NCBI RefSeq assembly: GCF_002939785.1
Contig: NZ_MDEC01000037.1
Coordinates: 1 to 49,358 of the forward strand
Reading direction: 5' to 3'
From: Xanthomonas codiaei
Lineage (GTDB): Bacteria > Pseudomonadota > Gammaproteobacteria > Xanthomonadales > Xanthomonadaceae
DNA length: 49,358 nt
Below the pieces are notes generated by a model. That model searched no databases, was not told where the DNA came from, and worked only from the letters and a program-made list of their open reading frames with translations. How positions within the stretch are numbered: the stretch's first letter is position 1; each line of letters opens with the position of its first letter. The translations under genes and the position numbers were made by a program. Shown here one piece after another: positions 42,509 through 49,358 of this stretch.

Positions 42509-42985
42509 ATGGATCGACGTCGCCGCAAACGGATGCAGCGTTATTGGGCGCGAGCAGAAGCCAAGGCGTGCGCGGCGATCGATCGCCTGGATCCACACAG
42601 CTGGTTCGACCTGTGGCATACGCATGTGGACTGGAACGGTCGCGGCCGCGCCTCTGCGGAAGATCGGCACATGGTGAACGCGGTTGCAGTGCGCGTACTG
42701 GGCTACCTGGAGGCGCGTCTGGCGCAGCATGATGCAGCGGTGCAAGTGTGGGCAGACCTGAGCCCGGACACCATGGATACCGCCATCTACGCGCACTCGG
42801 CCAACCCGAACGGCTCGACATTCCCTGTCAACTTTCCCGCAGCGGATTGGCAGCAACCCCCTCCTGCACACATGGTTGCGATCCTGCCAGCCACGCATCG
42901 GGCAGGGGCCGTGTCCTGCGATGGGAGTACCCGGCATATCGTTCAACGCTGGCCCCAGAGGGTCGGTAAAGAGGTTCGCGCGTGA
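42509..42985 (+). CDS. Hypothetical protein, first of an overlapping pair
   Basis: 158 residues starting MDRRRRKRMQRYWARAEAKA, a basic helix, followed by AAIDRLDPHSWFDLWHTHVD, WNGRGRASAEDRHMVNAVAV and LGYLEARLAQHDAAVQVWAD. A Trp-rich, probably alpha-helical soluble protein. TIYAHSANPNGSTFPVNFP-like sequence follows. The stop overlaps the GTG start of the next gene (GTGA), so the two are translationally coupled and probably work together. I do not recognise either family. Confidence 0.6.
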   Translation: MDRRRRKRMQRYWARAEAKACAAIDRLDPHSWFDLWHTHVDWNGRGRASAEDRHMVNAVAVRVLGYLEARLAQHDAAVQVWADLSPDTMDTAIYAHSANPNGSTFPVNFPAADWQQPPPAHMVAILPATHRAGAVSCDGSTRHIVQRWPQRVGKEVRA

Positions 42986-43374
42986 GCGCTACCGACAAAT
43001 CCCATCGCATGGCGTTGCGATACGCAGCCGGCCTCCGCCAGCCGCGTACCGCCAAAGTGGCTGCAACCGGCGCCACCTATCGTGTAGCGCACGCCTGCTT
43101 CGGGTGTCGCAGAAGTTTCAAGCTCGCCCCGCGCGAGCAGGCAGCGCCCTGTCCAGGCTGCGGCGACGCGTTGTGCATGATGGGGCGTTCGTTCAAGGCG
43201 CCTCCGGCACGCGACAAGGCGCAGTGGACCAAGGTCGAACGCCTGTATCGCGCAGCGTTTCGGTTCTTCAGTTACCGCAGCCAGCAGTGCGCCCCACTGC
43301 CCGCCAGGCGATCGGACGTCGACCGCTTCATTCGCGAGCATCCCAGCCACCCGCTACGCCTGCAGGGTGATTGA
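42982..43374 (+). CDS. Hypothetical zinc-ribbon protein, second of an overlapping pair
   Basis: 130 residues from a GTG start (MSATDKSHRMALRYAAGLRQ) that overlaps the preceding stop. The centre has two CxxC pairs: AHACFGCRRSFKLAPREQAA then PCPGCGDALCMMGR, a short zinc ribbon. A basic helix follows (RDKAQWTKVERLYRAAFRFF). Zinc ribbons like this often mediate nucleic acid or protein contacts; the specific role is unknown. Together with the previous gene it makes an isolated two-gene unit with no recognisable partner. Confidence 0.6.
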   Translation: MSATDKSHRMALRYAAGLRQPRTAKVAATGATYRVAHACFGCRRSFKLAPREQAAPCPGCGDALCMMGRSFKAPPARDKAQWTKVERLYRAAFRFFSYRSQQCAPLPARRSDVDRFIREHPSHPLRLQGD

Positions 43375-43432
43375 GCCTTGTGCACCCGACGTGCGGCATG
43401 ATCCAACCAGGGAAACGTTACCTACCGAACTC

Positions 43433-43516
43433 GTGGAAGACCTTGGCAAACGCATCCGCTTGGCAAGGCAACAATCGTCTGCTCGCTGGCGCCATGGCGC
43501 AGCTGCAATCACGTAG
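43433..43516 (+). pseudogene. Possible remnant of a HipB/Xre-type HTH regulator
   Basis: A frame from GTG 43433 reads VEDLGKRIRLARQQSSARWR before a TAG at 43514. 'LGKRIRLAR' is the usual first helix of Xre/HipB-type repressors. The HTH itself does not follow in any frame I tried, so this looks like a truncated leftover. Preceding bases (PTEL) extend the similarity slightly. The call rests on nine residues and is weak. Confidence 0.3.
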
Positions 43517-43657
43517 TGGTCATCGTCGTGGCAAGGCGTGCAATACCGCCGATGCGGCTAGCCAACACGACAGTCCTGGCTGGCCAACCGGTGGCCTGTC
43601 CAGAACGCGAGGTCAGGCCTCCACCTGACCTCGTCCGCCTGCTGGCGGCCAGGCGGC

Positions 43658-43756
43658 TTACTTGCCCTTCTTTTCCTGCTTGGCCGCGCGCTTTTCCTTC
43701 AGCGTCTTGGTCGGCTCTTTCTTCTGGTTCTTCTTCTGGTCCATCCCCTTGCTCAT
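43658..43756 (-). CDS. Tiny lysine-rich protein (32 residues)
   Basis: MSKGMDQKKNQKKEPTKTLK then EKRAAKQEKKGK. GAGGG lies about 7 bases before the ATG. The strong Lys/Glu/Gln bias, unlike the Arg/Ala-rich shadows of GC-rich DNA, and the good ribosome binding site argue that it is real. It is probably disordered; nucleic acid binding is possible but not shown. I recall small conserved Xanthomonas proteins of this kind with no assigned role. Confidence 0.7.
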   Translation of the reverse strand: MSKGMDQKKNQKKEPTKTLKEKRAAKQEKKGK

Positions 43757-43893
43757 GACACCCTCGTGGTTGCTGGATTGATTGGGCTGGCAGCGCCATG
43801 AACCGGCGTGCCCGCGCACTGTAAGGCCTGTGCGCCATGCAAGGGCAGAGGGAATGGCCACAAGGGCGACGGACGGTGCTGCCGGCTGCCGCC

Positions 43894-45807
43894 TCAGCGC
43901 GGGGCCAGCAGCCTGGCCAGCGTATCGGGCCGGTCGGCAAGCCGCTGCAGCCTGGGGTAACGCAGCGGCCCTGCATATGCGATCGCCACCTCTGCGTGGT
44001 GGTCGTCCTGGGCAATGCCCAGCACGATGGGGCGATGCGTCGAGCCGCGCACCGCATCGCGCAAGGCCTGCTGGTCGAACGGCGCGCCGTTGACGGTGCG
44101 CAGGCGCGTGCCTGGCCGCAGCCCGGCCGCGAACGCGGGGCCATTCCAGGCCACCGTGCGAACCATGCCATCGGCGCGCACAGCCAATCCGATCGAATAG
44201 CTGAGATCGGACACCCCTGCCTCCTCCTCGCTGGCCCGGAATACCGCTGTCGGCGTGTCGGTGTAGACCAGTGCCCAGCCGTGCCGGGTCAGCCCGCGCG
44301 TGGTGTCCAGTTCGTCGTGCGCATCGACCCATCCATGCAGGAAACCCGCCCAGTCGGCGGGCGCCACCGCGTTCAACGCAGCGCAGATGTCGTCGAACGT
44401 ATAGGTGCGCGTGGGCGCGTCCGGCGTGGCGCCGGCAAAGAAACCATGCGCGAAATCATCGAGGCCGCGATCGCCGCCGCTGCGCGCGCGAAGTTCGGCG
44501 TCCACCGCCAGCCACAGCATCACGCCTTCGGCGTAGTAATCGCGCCGGCGCTGCCAGTCGCGCCACGGCACCGGCTGGCGCAGCATGAAGGCCGGGTAGT
44601 GGACATCGTCGGACAGGGGCCGCCACGCCCGTCCTGGCCGCTGCGCGACCTCCGCCGCATCGATGGCCAGGCGGTCGCGCACCTCATCGGCACTGAACTG
44701 GCCGGCGCGCGTGGCCAGCACCCGCCCCCAGAACTCGGTCTGTCCTTCATACATCCACAACAGGCTGCCGGAGACCGGCACGTTCGGGGTCGGTGCCCAC
44801 AGGTCGGCGGGGGTCCGATAGAACCCGTTCCAGGCATGCACGATCTCGTGTGCGATCAGGTCGCGATACAGAAGCTGCTCCGGCCACTGCTGGAAGTGCG
44901 ACGACGCCAACCCGTTCTCGCTGGACGCGCGATGCTCGGTGCCGCCGGACGAGCCCTCGTCGCTCAGCCGCGCCAGGATCGCGTAGCGGGCGAACGGCGG
45001 CGGGCCGAACACCGCGCGCAGTTGCGCGACCAGCGCCCGCAGTTCCGCCACCCGCGCCGGCGGTACGTGCAGGTCGCCCGGCCGCAACGCCACCACGTCG
45101 AGCGACACGGCACCGGACCCGGCGCCGGATAGCGGCAACTGCGCGGTATGGCGGCCGGCCAGCACCGGCGCGTCCAGCAGCGTTTCCAGCGATGTCGTCC
45201 GGAAGCGATAGTGCGCGCCCTGTGCATGCTCCACGTCCAGCGCACTGAACGGCCGCAATCCCTCGGGCAGGGTGAGTGTGGCGGCCACCGGAATGTTTCG
45301 CGCATACCAGCCAGCCGGGTAGAGCAGCAGGCGCTGCCACGGCACGGACACGATGTCGCGCGTCAGCAGGTCGCCGCCGGCCACCATCTGGAACTGCACA
45401 TCGATGGCCTGCGTGCCTGCCGGCACATCCACATGGAAGGCATGCGGCTCGTAGGCATCGCGTCGCCACCGCACACGGCGGCCCGCCGCACTGACCTGCA
45501 GGCCGGCCAGGTCGGTGACGGTCAGGCTCGGCCCATGGCTGGCAGCCTCCCACCGCGGATACAGCAGCGTGACCGCGGCACCCGGCGCGACCGGCACCCG
45601 CTGCTGCACGTGGAAGATGCGCCGCGCCACATCGGAGGCGTCTACGCGCACCTCCATCACCCCGGCAAACGGCCGATCCACCGGCGGCGCCACAGCGACC
45701 GACGGGGCCAGATACACCGGGCCGGTGCTGGATTGGGCAAACGCCGCAGTGGCAACAACGGCAAGCACAACCGGCAGCAGCACGGCGCTCGGGAAGCGGA
45801 TCGTCAT
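43894..45807 (-). CDS. M61 family metallopeptidase with PDZ domain, secreted
   Basis: 637 residues. Signal peptide MTIRFPSAVLLPVVLAVVATAAFAQ. The N-terminal beta domain (about 30-170) is of the M61 N type. HEIVHAWN at 320-327 is the zinc site; LLWMYEGQTEFWGRVL supplies the following Glu (conserved as 'EG.T.Y' in the family). A PDZ domain lies about 515-610 (SYSIGLAVRADGMVRTVAWN, GPAFAAGLRPGTRLRTVNGA). M61 enzymes are glycyl-type aminopeptidases/endopeptidases; substrate unknown, location periplasm or outside. ATG 45807 gives the best signal peptide; an ATG at 45843 would add 12 residues. Confidence 0.88.
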   Translation of the reverse strand: MTIRFPSAVLLPVVLAVVATAAFAQSSTGPVYLAPSVAVAPPVDRPFAGVMEVRVDASDVARRIFHVQQRVPVAPGAAVTLLYPRWEAASHGPSLTVTDLAGLQVSAAGRRVRWRRDAYEPHAFHVDVPAGTQAIDVQFQMVAGGDLLTRDIVSVPWQRLLLYPAGWYARNIPVAATLTLPEGLRPFSALDVEHAQGAHYRFRTTSLETLLDAPVLAGRHTAQLPLSGAGSGAVSLDVVALRPGDLHVPPARVAELRALVAQLRAVFGPPPFARYAILARLSDEGSSGGTEHRASSENGLASSHFQQWPEQLLYRDLIAHEIVHAWNGFYRTPADLWAPTPNVPVSGSLLWMYEGQTEFWGRVLATRAGQFSADEVRDRLAIDAAEVAQRPGRAWRPLSDDVHYPAFMLRQPVPWRDWQRRRDYYAEGVMLWLAVDAELRARSGGDRGLDDFAHGFFAGATPDAPTRTYTFDDICAALNAVAPADWAGFLHGWVDAHDELDTTRGLTRHGWALVYTDTPTAVFRASEEEAGVSDLSYSIGLAVRADGMVRTVAWNGPAFAAGLRPGTRLRTVNGAPFDQQALRDAVRGSTHRPIVLGIAQDDHHAEVAIAYAGPLRYPRLQRLADRPDTLARLLAPR

Positions 45808-46065
45808 CGAGTCTCTTGGATGGCGCGCAACACGCACCGGCAACGAAAGGGCGTGATCCTATACCGGCTGCACCAGCGTGCTGACGTTGTTCGGTGCAGG
45901 CCGCAGGTCCAGTCCGCTATGAAATGTCCGGTTGCCAGTTGTTGCGCGCAGCTTGGCGCAGTCGTTGCCGTCTCAAATCCACATCGCGCCAGGACGAAAG
46001 CAGGTGGATGACCGCTTACGCGCGCACGCACCACCCGGTGCAGCCACGACCTGTCTTCGTCAGAA

Positions 46066-46096
46066 ACGACAAGGCCCGCAGTGCGGGCCTTGTCGT
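46066..46096 (-). terminator. Hairpin terminator of the small lipoprotein gene
   Basis: ACGACAAGGCCCGCA (46066-46080) is perfectly complementary to 46082-46096, a 15-bp inverted repeat around a single base (practically a 12-14-bp stem with a 3-7 nt loop). Read on the minus strand it is followed by TTTCTG, a short T-run. It begins 7 bp after the lipoprotein stop. Confidence 0.8.
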
Positions 46097-46103
46097 GATG
46101 CGC

Positions 46104-46436
46104 TTACTTGGTCTGCACGCGCTGGTACTGCTCGCCGCCGGTGTTGAGGTGGCCGTTGGTCTCGTCGATGACGAAGTTGACCGTCTCCCCGTCATTGGTG
46201 ACCTGCAGCGCCCCGTCCTTGTAGACCGCCGGGTAGCTCTCGGTCTTGGGCTTGCGGCTGAAGAACTTCGGCGTGGTGCTGCGGACCATGAAGGTCTCGC
46301 CATTGCGCTCGATGTCCATCGTCTCGTCCTGCGTCTGCACATTGACCCAGTGGCCAATGAACTTCTCGCCCTCCACCTTGGCGCAACCGCTCACCAACAA
46401 TGCCGCGGCCAGCGCGGTGCCCATCCACTTCATCAT
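46104..46436 (-). CDS. Small lipoprotein of unknown function
   Basis: 110 residues. Lipoprotein signal MMKWMGTALAAALLVSGCAK with lipobox LVSGC (Cys about 18). The mature part FIGHWVNVQTQDETMDIERN, GETFMVRSTTPKFFSRK and VTNDGETVNFVIDETNGHLN resembles a small lipocalin-like or 'DUF'-type beta domain, with W-V-N near the start as in bacterial lipocalin-fold lipoproteins. A strong terminator follows it. An ATG one codon later (46433) is equally possible. It marks the last gene of host-like composition before the AT-rich island. Confidence 0.75.
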   Translation of the reverse strand: MMKWMGTALAAALLVSGCAKVEGEKFIGHWVNVQTQDETMDIERNGETFMVRSTTPKFFSRKPKTESYPAVYKDGALQVTNDGETVNFVIDETNGHLNTGGEQYQRVQTK

Positions 46437-46516
46437 CGTGCGTTCTCCGGTTGAGGCTGCGTCGAGGATGGCGGGTGGGGGATGTATGGGAGGTCAAGAT
46501 TTGTAGGAATTAGACG

Positions 46517-48607
46517 CTAATTATCCAATGCCTGCCTCAGCCATTCTCGCTCAAATTCACTTAGGCTTGTAGGGGATTTCAAAGCTGTTCTCAACTTGTT
46601 CTCGAGCCGTTGGCGGTCATCACCTTGCTGCCAGAATCTCTCAGATATTTGAATGGGAACCCCTTCTTCATCTAGATTTTTGAGTTCTTCGGCTCGAAAC
46701 CAGCGGCTTAATCCTTGAATAAAAAAACTATAGTCAACACTAGGTGATCTTTGCTTGACAAAAACTTCAACTACCGCGAAGGCTTGACTAAGTCCATACT
46801 CGCAGGCGCGCAGAAACTTGAAGATATTGTCGTGCCCTGAAATATCTCCATCAAACTTTTTGTCGTATTCGATAAGAAATTCTTTCATAGTCTTGGTCTG
46901 TCTGAGACGATTGACAAAATACGAAAGTTGAGATGCGCTACGTGCTCCGAATTCGCTTGGAGATTTTACCTTGCAGATCATCTCAATAGTGGTCTTGATT
47001 TGTGGATAATCTGGATAATTGGACCAAGCTAAACCATGGGAATTATCCATTGCTTGGTACACGGCGCGGCGAAGATTGTAGGCTTTCTCAACCCCTATAG
47101 ATGCTGCAATCTTAAGATCTTCACGACTCAGCCCGATGTTGTTCATAAGATTATCCACGCGAGCGCTTGTTGAACGTCTGTCTTGATCATTCAATTGAAC
47201 AACATACTCTAGTGGAGCATCGTCCTCCTCAGAAAATAATGTTGGAGCAACTTCTGTCGTCTCTTCAGAAGGTGGGGAATTAAAAAGGTAAACCTTCCCG
47301 ACGTGATGTTCTCCAAGCCTGCCGGCTCTGCCGCGGATGTTAGAAAAAGTAAAAAAATCATAGTTGGAGCGACTTATCGCCTTGTCGAAAATGAGCACAG
47401 TTTTTGCGGCTGTGTTTACACCTTCGATCAATGTGGATGTGCAGAAAAGTACTGGAAGGTCTCTTTGGTTAAACATTCGTACCATTTGGGCAGCGATTGC
47501 CCTTGGCAGTCGACCATGATGAATGCCAAACCCAAAACGTACAGTTTCATGCAGGCCGCTTTTCTTTCCGATATTTTCAGATATCCACATCGCGAAATCT
47601 GCACTTGTATCTGAAACCGCAAGATCTGCAGCGGCAAGGGCCGCTAGTTTGTTTGCTTTATCAGGCGAGGAAACGAAAACCAGAGCAGGCCAGTTGGCAT
47701 CGTCAGCTATTTCATCAAAAAGTGCTTCTTGCTTATTTTGAACAGAAGTTAGATCAAAAGTGTCGACCGCGACCGTAGAAAATCTGGTCCGTAGAAACTC
47801 AAAGTTCCATCTTCCGTCACTTGCAACGCGGACCCCATCAATATTTGGTCCAAGAAAGAAAAATTGTTTAGAGTGACTAAGAAGCTTATACACGGCCGCA
47901 TTTAGAGCAACACTGCGGTCATCTTTCCGAGTGGGGTCAAGTTTATAAAACTCGTCAACAACGGTAAGATCCAAATTGCCAAGGTCATCCCGTGTGATTA
48001 GTCGCTCTTGCGTACCTAAAAATATAACCCCATCAGCTATGGTTCCGGCAGTGTCCGCATGCTCAGTTGGATGCATGACGATCTTGAAACTGTCTCGAAA
48101 CCTACGTCTAAGCCGTCTTCTGAACTCATCGAGAAGTGCAATTGTCGGAAGGACAATAGCTATGCGTCGATACTTTTTGGACGCAATAAGGGCATCAATT
48201 AGAAGGCTTTTCCCAAAACTAGTAGGCGCGCTAAGAATTAGATTTTTTCCGGCAAGAAGCGCATTAAGGGCGGCAACTTGTTCTCGGTGAAGTGTTAGCC
48301 CATCTAGTTCTCCTAGTGTCACAGACTCTGCAATAAGCGCTTCTTGAGCATCAGCCGATTCTTTGTCTATGTAATTCCATAGTCCAGTTGCGCGAGCTAA
48401 TGCGTTCAATGGCTCTTTGAAGGATCTAAGCTCGCCATTCGCCTCAATTAAATTTGCCAATCTTGGAACAGACTCTAGAACTTGTGGATTGTCCGTGGGG
48501 TAAAGATTTATCGCACGGGAAACTTCCTGAAAAATGTTGAATACTACCGTCTTTAGTCGATCGCCTTTCATTGATTCAAGACTCGACCATTCTATAGTCG
48601 GTGTCAT
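46517..48607 (-). CDS. hamB: Hachiman defence system helicase HamB
   Basis: 696 residues. SF2 helicase of Ski2-like type: LTLHREQVAALNALLAGKNL (Q-motif region), Walker A LSAPTSFGKSLLIDAL (about 126-140), motif II TVVDEFYKLD (DEFY at 218-221), motif III region QFFFLGPNI, motif V LFCTSTLIEGVNTAAKT and motif VI FSNIRGRAGRLGEHHVGKVY. APTSFGKS and VDEFYK are features I associate with HamB. In Hachiman, HamB moves on DNA and restrains the HamA nuclease until damaged or phage DNA is sensed. It overlaps hamA by 4 bp (ATGA). GC is near 43 percent by eye, far below the host, so it is recently acquired. All helicase motifs look intact. Confidence 0.85.
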   Translation of the reverse strand: MTPTIEWSSLESMKGDRLKTVVFNIFQEVSRAINLYPTDNPQVLESVPRLANLIEANGELRSFKEPLNALARATGLWNYIDKESADAQEALIAESVTLGELDGLTLHREQVAALNALLAGKNLILSAPTSFGKSLLIDALIASKKYRRIAIVLPTIALLDEFRRRLRRRFRDSFKIVMHPTEHADTAGTIADGVIFLGTQERLITRDDLGNLDLTVVDEFYKLDPTRKDDRSVALNAAVYKLLSHSKQFFFLGPNIDGVRVASDGRWNFEFLRTRFSTVAVDTFDLTSVQNKQEALFDEIADDANWPALVFVSSPDKANKLAALAAADLAVSDTSADFAMWISENIGKKSGLHETVRFGFGIHHGRLPRAIAAQMVRMFNQRDLPVLFCTSTLIEGVNTAAKTVLIFDKAISRSNYDFFTFSNIRGRAGRLGEHHVGKVYLFNSPPSEETTEVAPTLFSEEDDAPLEYVVQLNDQDRRSTSARVDNLMNNIGLSREDLKIAASIGVEKAYNLRRAVYQAMDNSHGLAWSNYPDYPQIKTTIEMICKVKSPSEFGARSASQLSYFVNRLRQTKTMKEFLIEYDKKFDGDISGHDNIFKFLRACEYGLSQAFAVVEVFVKQRSPSVDYSFFIQGLSRWFRAEELKNLDEEGVPIQISERFWQQGDDRQRLENKLRTALKSPTSLSEFEREWLRQALDN

Positions 48608-49260
48608 GCATTCAACCCTTTAAGTTTTCTGTCGAAAGCGTCAGCAAGCTGAGACTTTGACGCGAGTGGAAAGTAAATTAAAACAATCTTAATTTTTTGA
48701 CGAAGTCCCGAGTTGTTTAGCTTGAGATTAATTTCAGATAACTCTTTCTGGATGTCGTTTGAATATTTTGAATCATGTTTTTTAGCTGTAGCGGTGCTTT
48801 GACTGCTAGCCATAATGCATATTGGAAAAACTGCCGTCGCAAAAAGGTTGTCCAGGGATGTCTGGACAGAAAAAATATTTCTAATTTCCTCATATCGTGG
48901 AATATGCTTCGACAGTTGGGGGCCTATTATTAATTTTTCTCTGTTCAAAAACCCTTGATCAATGTGCGCCTTAACAGAAGCAATTGCTTCAGAAATAGCC
49001 GAGTCAGAGTCTTCATAGAGTTTTGCTTCACCCAACCAAAGTTCAATTTCACCTGAATCAGGGTATCGCACATGGACCATGTCAAAAGACTTGACCACGT
49101 CGTTAGAAGCGGTCAAGTAGAAGACGCGAGGTGCAATAGGAAATGTTTCAAAGAAATCTCGACATATTGCGTGCAAAGCTATTTCGCCTACTTCTCCTCG
49201 CTTTGCATACTTGTCGCTTGTGTAGATTCTGACAGCAGCTTCCTGCATTCTCACGTACAT
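48604..49260 (-). CDS. hamA: Hachiman nuclease HamA (DUF1837), 5'-truncated
   Basis: 218 residues from ATG 49260. RGEVGEIALHAICRDF (about 21-36), VVKSFDMVHVRYPDSGEIEL and WLGEAKLYEDSDSAISEAIA are the DUF1837 blocks; Asp60 and Glu78-x-Lys80 match the D...ExK nuclease site. Full HamA proteins are longer and carry roughly 80 residues before 'RGEFGE'. Here only about 20 precede it. Upstream in the same frame the sequence becomes GC-rich and meets a TAA at 49306, which also ends a transposase-like frame. So the N-terminal part has been removed or displaced by an IS. The protein is probably non-functional or altered, though catalytic residues remain. Confidence 0.78.
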   Translation of the reverse strand: MYVRMQEAAVRIYTSDKYAKRGEVGEIALHAICRDFFETFPIAPRVFYLTASNDVVKSFDMVHVRYPDSGEIELWLGEAKLYEDSDSAISEAIASVKAHIDQGFLNREKLIIGPQLSKHIPRYEEIRNIFSVQTSLDNLFATAVFPICIMASSQSTATAKKHDSKYSNDIQKELSEINLKLNNSGLRQKIKIVLIYFPLASKSQLADAFDRKLKGLNA

Positions 49261-49279
49261 GTTGGCGTGATTACGACGT

Positions 49280-49358
49280 CCCCCCGTCCTGAGTAGCGGC
49301 CGGGTTTAGAATCCAGGGTTGATGATAGCGGCGTTTGCCAGTTGTTGGGCATACGCAG
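49280..49358 (-). mobile_element. 3' end of an insertion sequence at the window edge
   Basis: On the minus strand 49358-49306 reads AYAQQLANAAIINPGF then TAA, which resembles the C-terminus of an IS3-type transposase. It is followed by GC-rich DNA with a G run (CAGGACGGGGGGACGTC, about 49293-49277) that ends abruptly at AT-rich hamA sequence near 49276. The element continues beyond the window, so family and completeness cannot be settled. Confidence 0.5.

Noticed and set aside
47303..47614. Plus-strand frame inside hamB (103 codons)
   Set aside because: It lies inside conserved helicase motifs read on the minus strand and has no ribosome binding site or recognisable domain.

Overview
The window is about 49 kb of a high-GC (mid-60s percent by eye) gammaproteobacterial chromosome, almost certainly a Xanthomonas or very close relative. 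The reasons are an AvrXca/Svx-type secreted protein, a six-gene mlaFEDCBA operon, a GH92 mannosidase, a trio of phage-collar (MdpB-like) proteins beside a DUF6916 gene, REP and 'CTCCC/GGGAG' palindromes scattered through coding and intergenic DNA, and fragments of IS110-type transposase genes. Only the last 2.8 kb (about 46.5-49.3 kb) is clearly AT-rich and looks recently acquired.

Layout. 1-86: 3' end of an IS110-family element. 0.1-4.3 kb: rhomboid protease, an Alx/TerC membrane protein behind a well-formed yybP-ykoY (Mn2+) riboswitch, an rRNA methyltransferase and a small membrane protein. 4.3-12.7 kb: AvrXca/Svx-like gluzincin, glycerate kinase, GAF-PAS-PAS-GGDEF diguanylate cyclase, GH92 alpha-mannosidase. 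12.7-18.3 kb: inverted palindromic repeats, amino-acid permease, rmuC, a second IS110 remnant, a small Cys-rich lipoprotein, glutathione peroxidase and a small membrane protein. 18.3-22.5 kb: mlaFEDCBA, the retrograde phospholipid transport system, with overlapping genes read leftward. 22.9-30.7 kb: DUF6916 protein, GNAT acetyltransferase and three collar-domain proteins, divergent from a 1592-residue Calx-beta/Ig autotransporter. 30.9-40.9 kb: recC-recB-recD with ATGA overlaps. 41-43.4 kb: a higBA toxin-antitoxin pair and three orphan genes. 43.4-46.4 kb: HTH remnant, tiny Lys-rich protein, M61 peptidase, small lipoprotein. 46.5-49.3 kb: a Hachiman-type defence pair (hamB, hamA), with hamA cut at its 5' end next to a transposase 3' end at the window edge.

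Most striking are: (i) recB and recD carry in-frame REP/palindromic repeats and a seven-unit tandem array, two of them right after helicase motif Ia; (ii) the collar-protein/GNAT/DUF6916/autotransporter block, a conserved-looking cassette without a described function that I know of; (iii) the Hachiman locus with an intact helicase but a nuclease truncated by an IS; (iv) the complete manganese riboswitch with promoter and competing hairpins upstream of alx. All functional calls come from reading the sequence and recalled family features; no database search was run.
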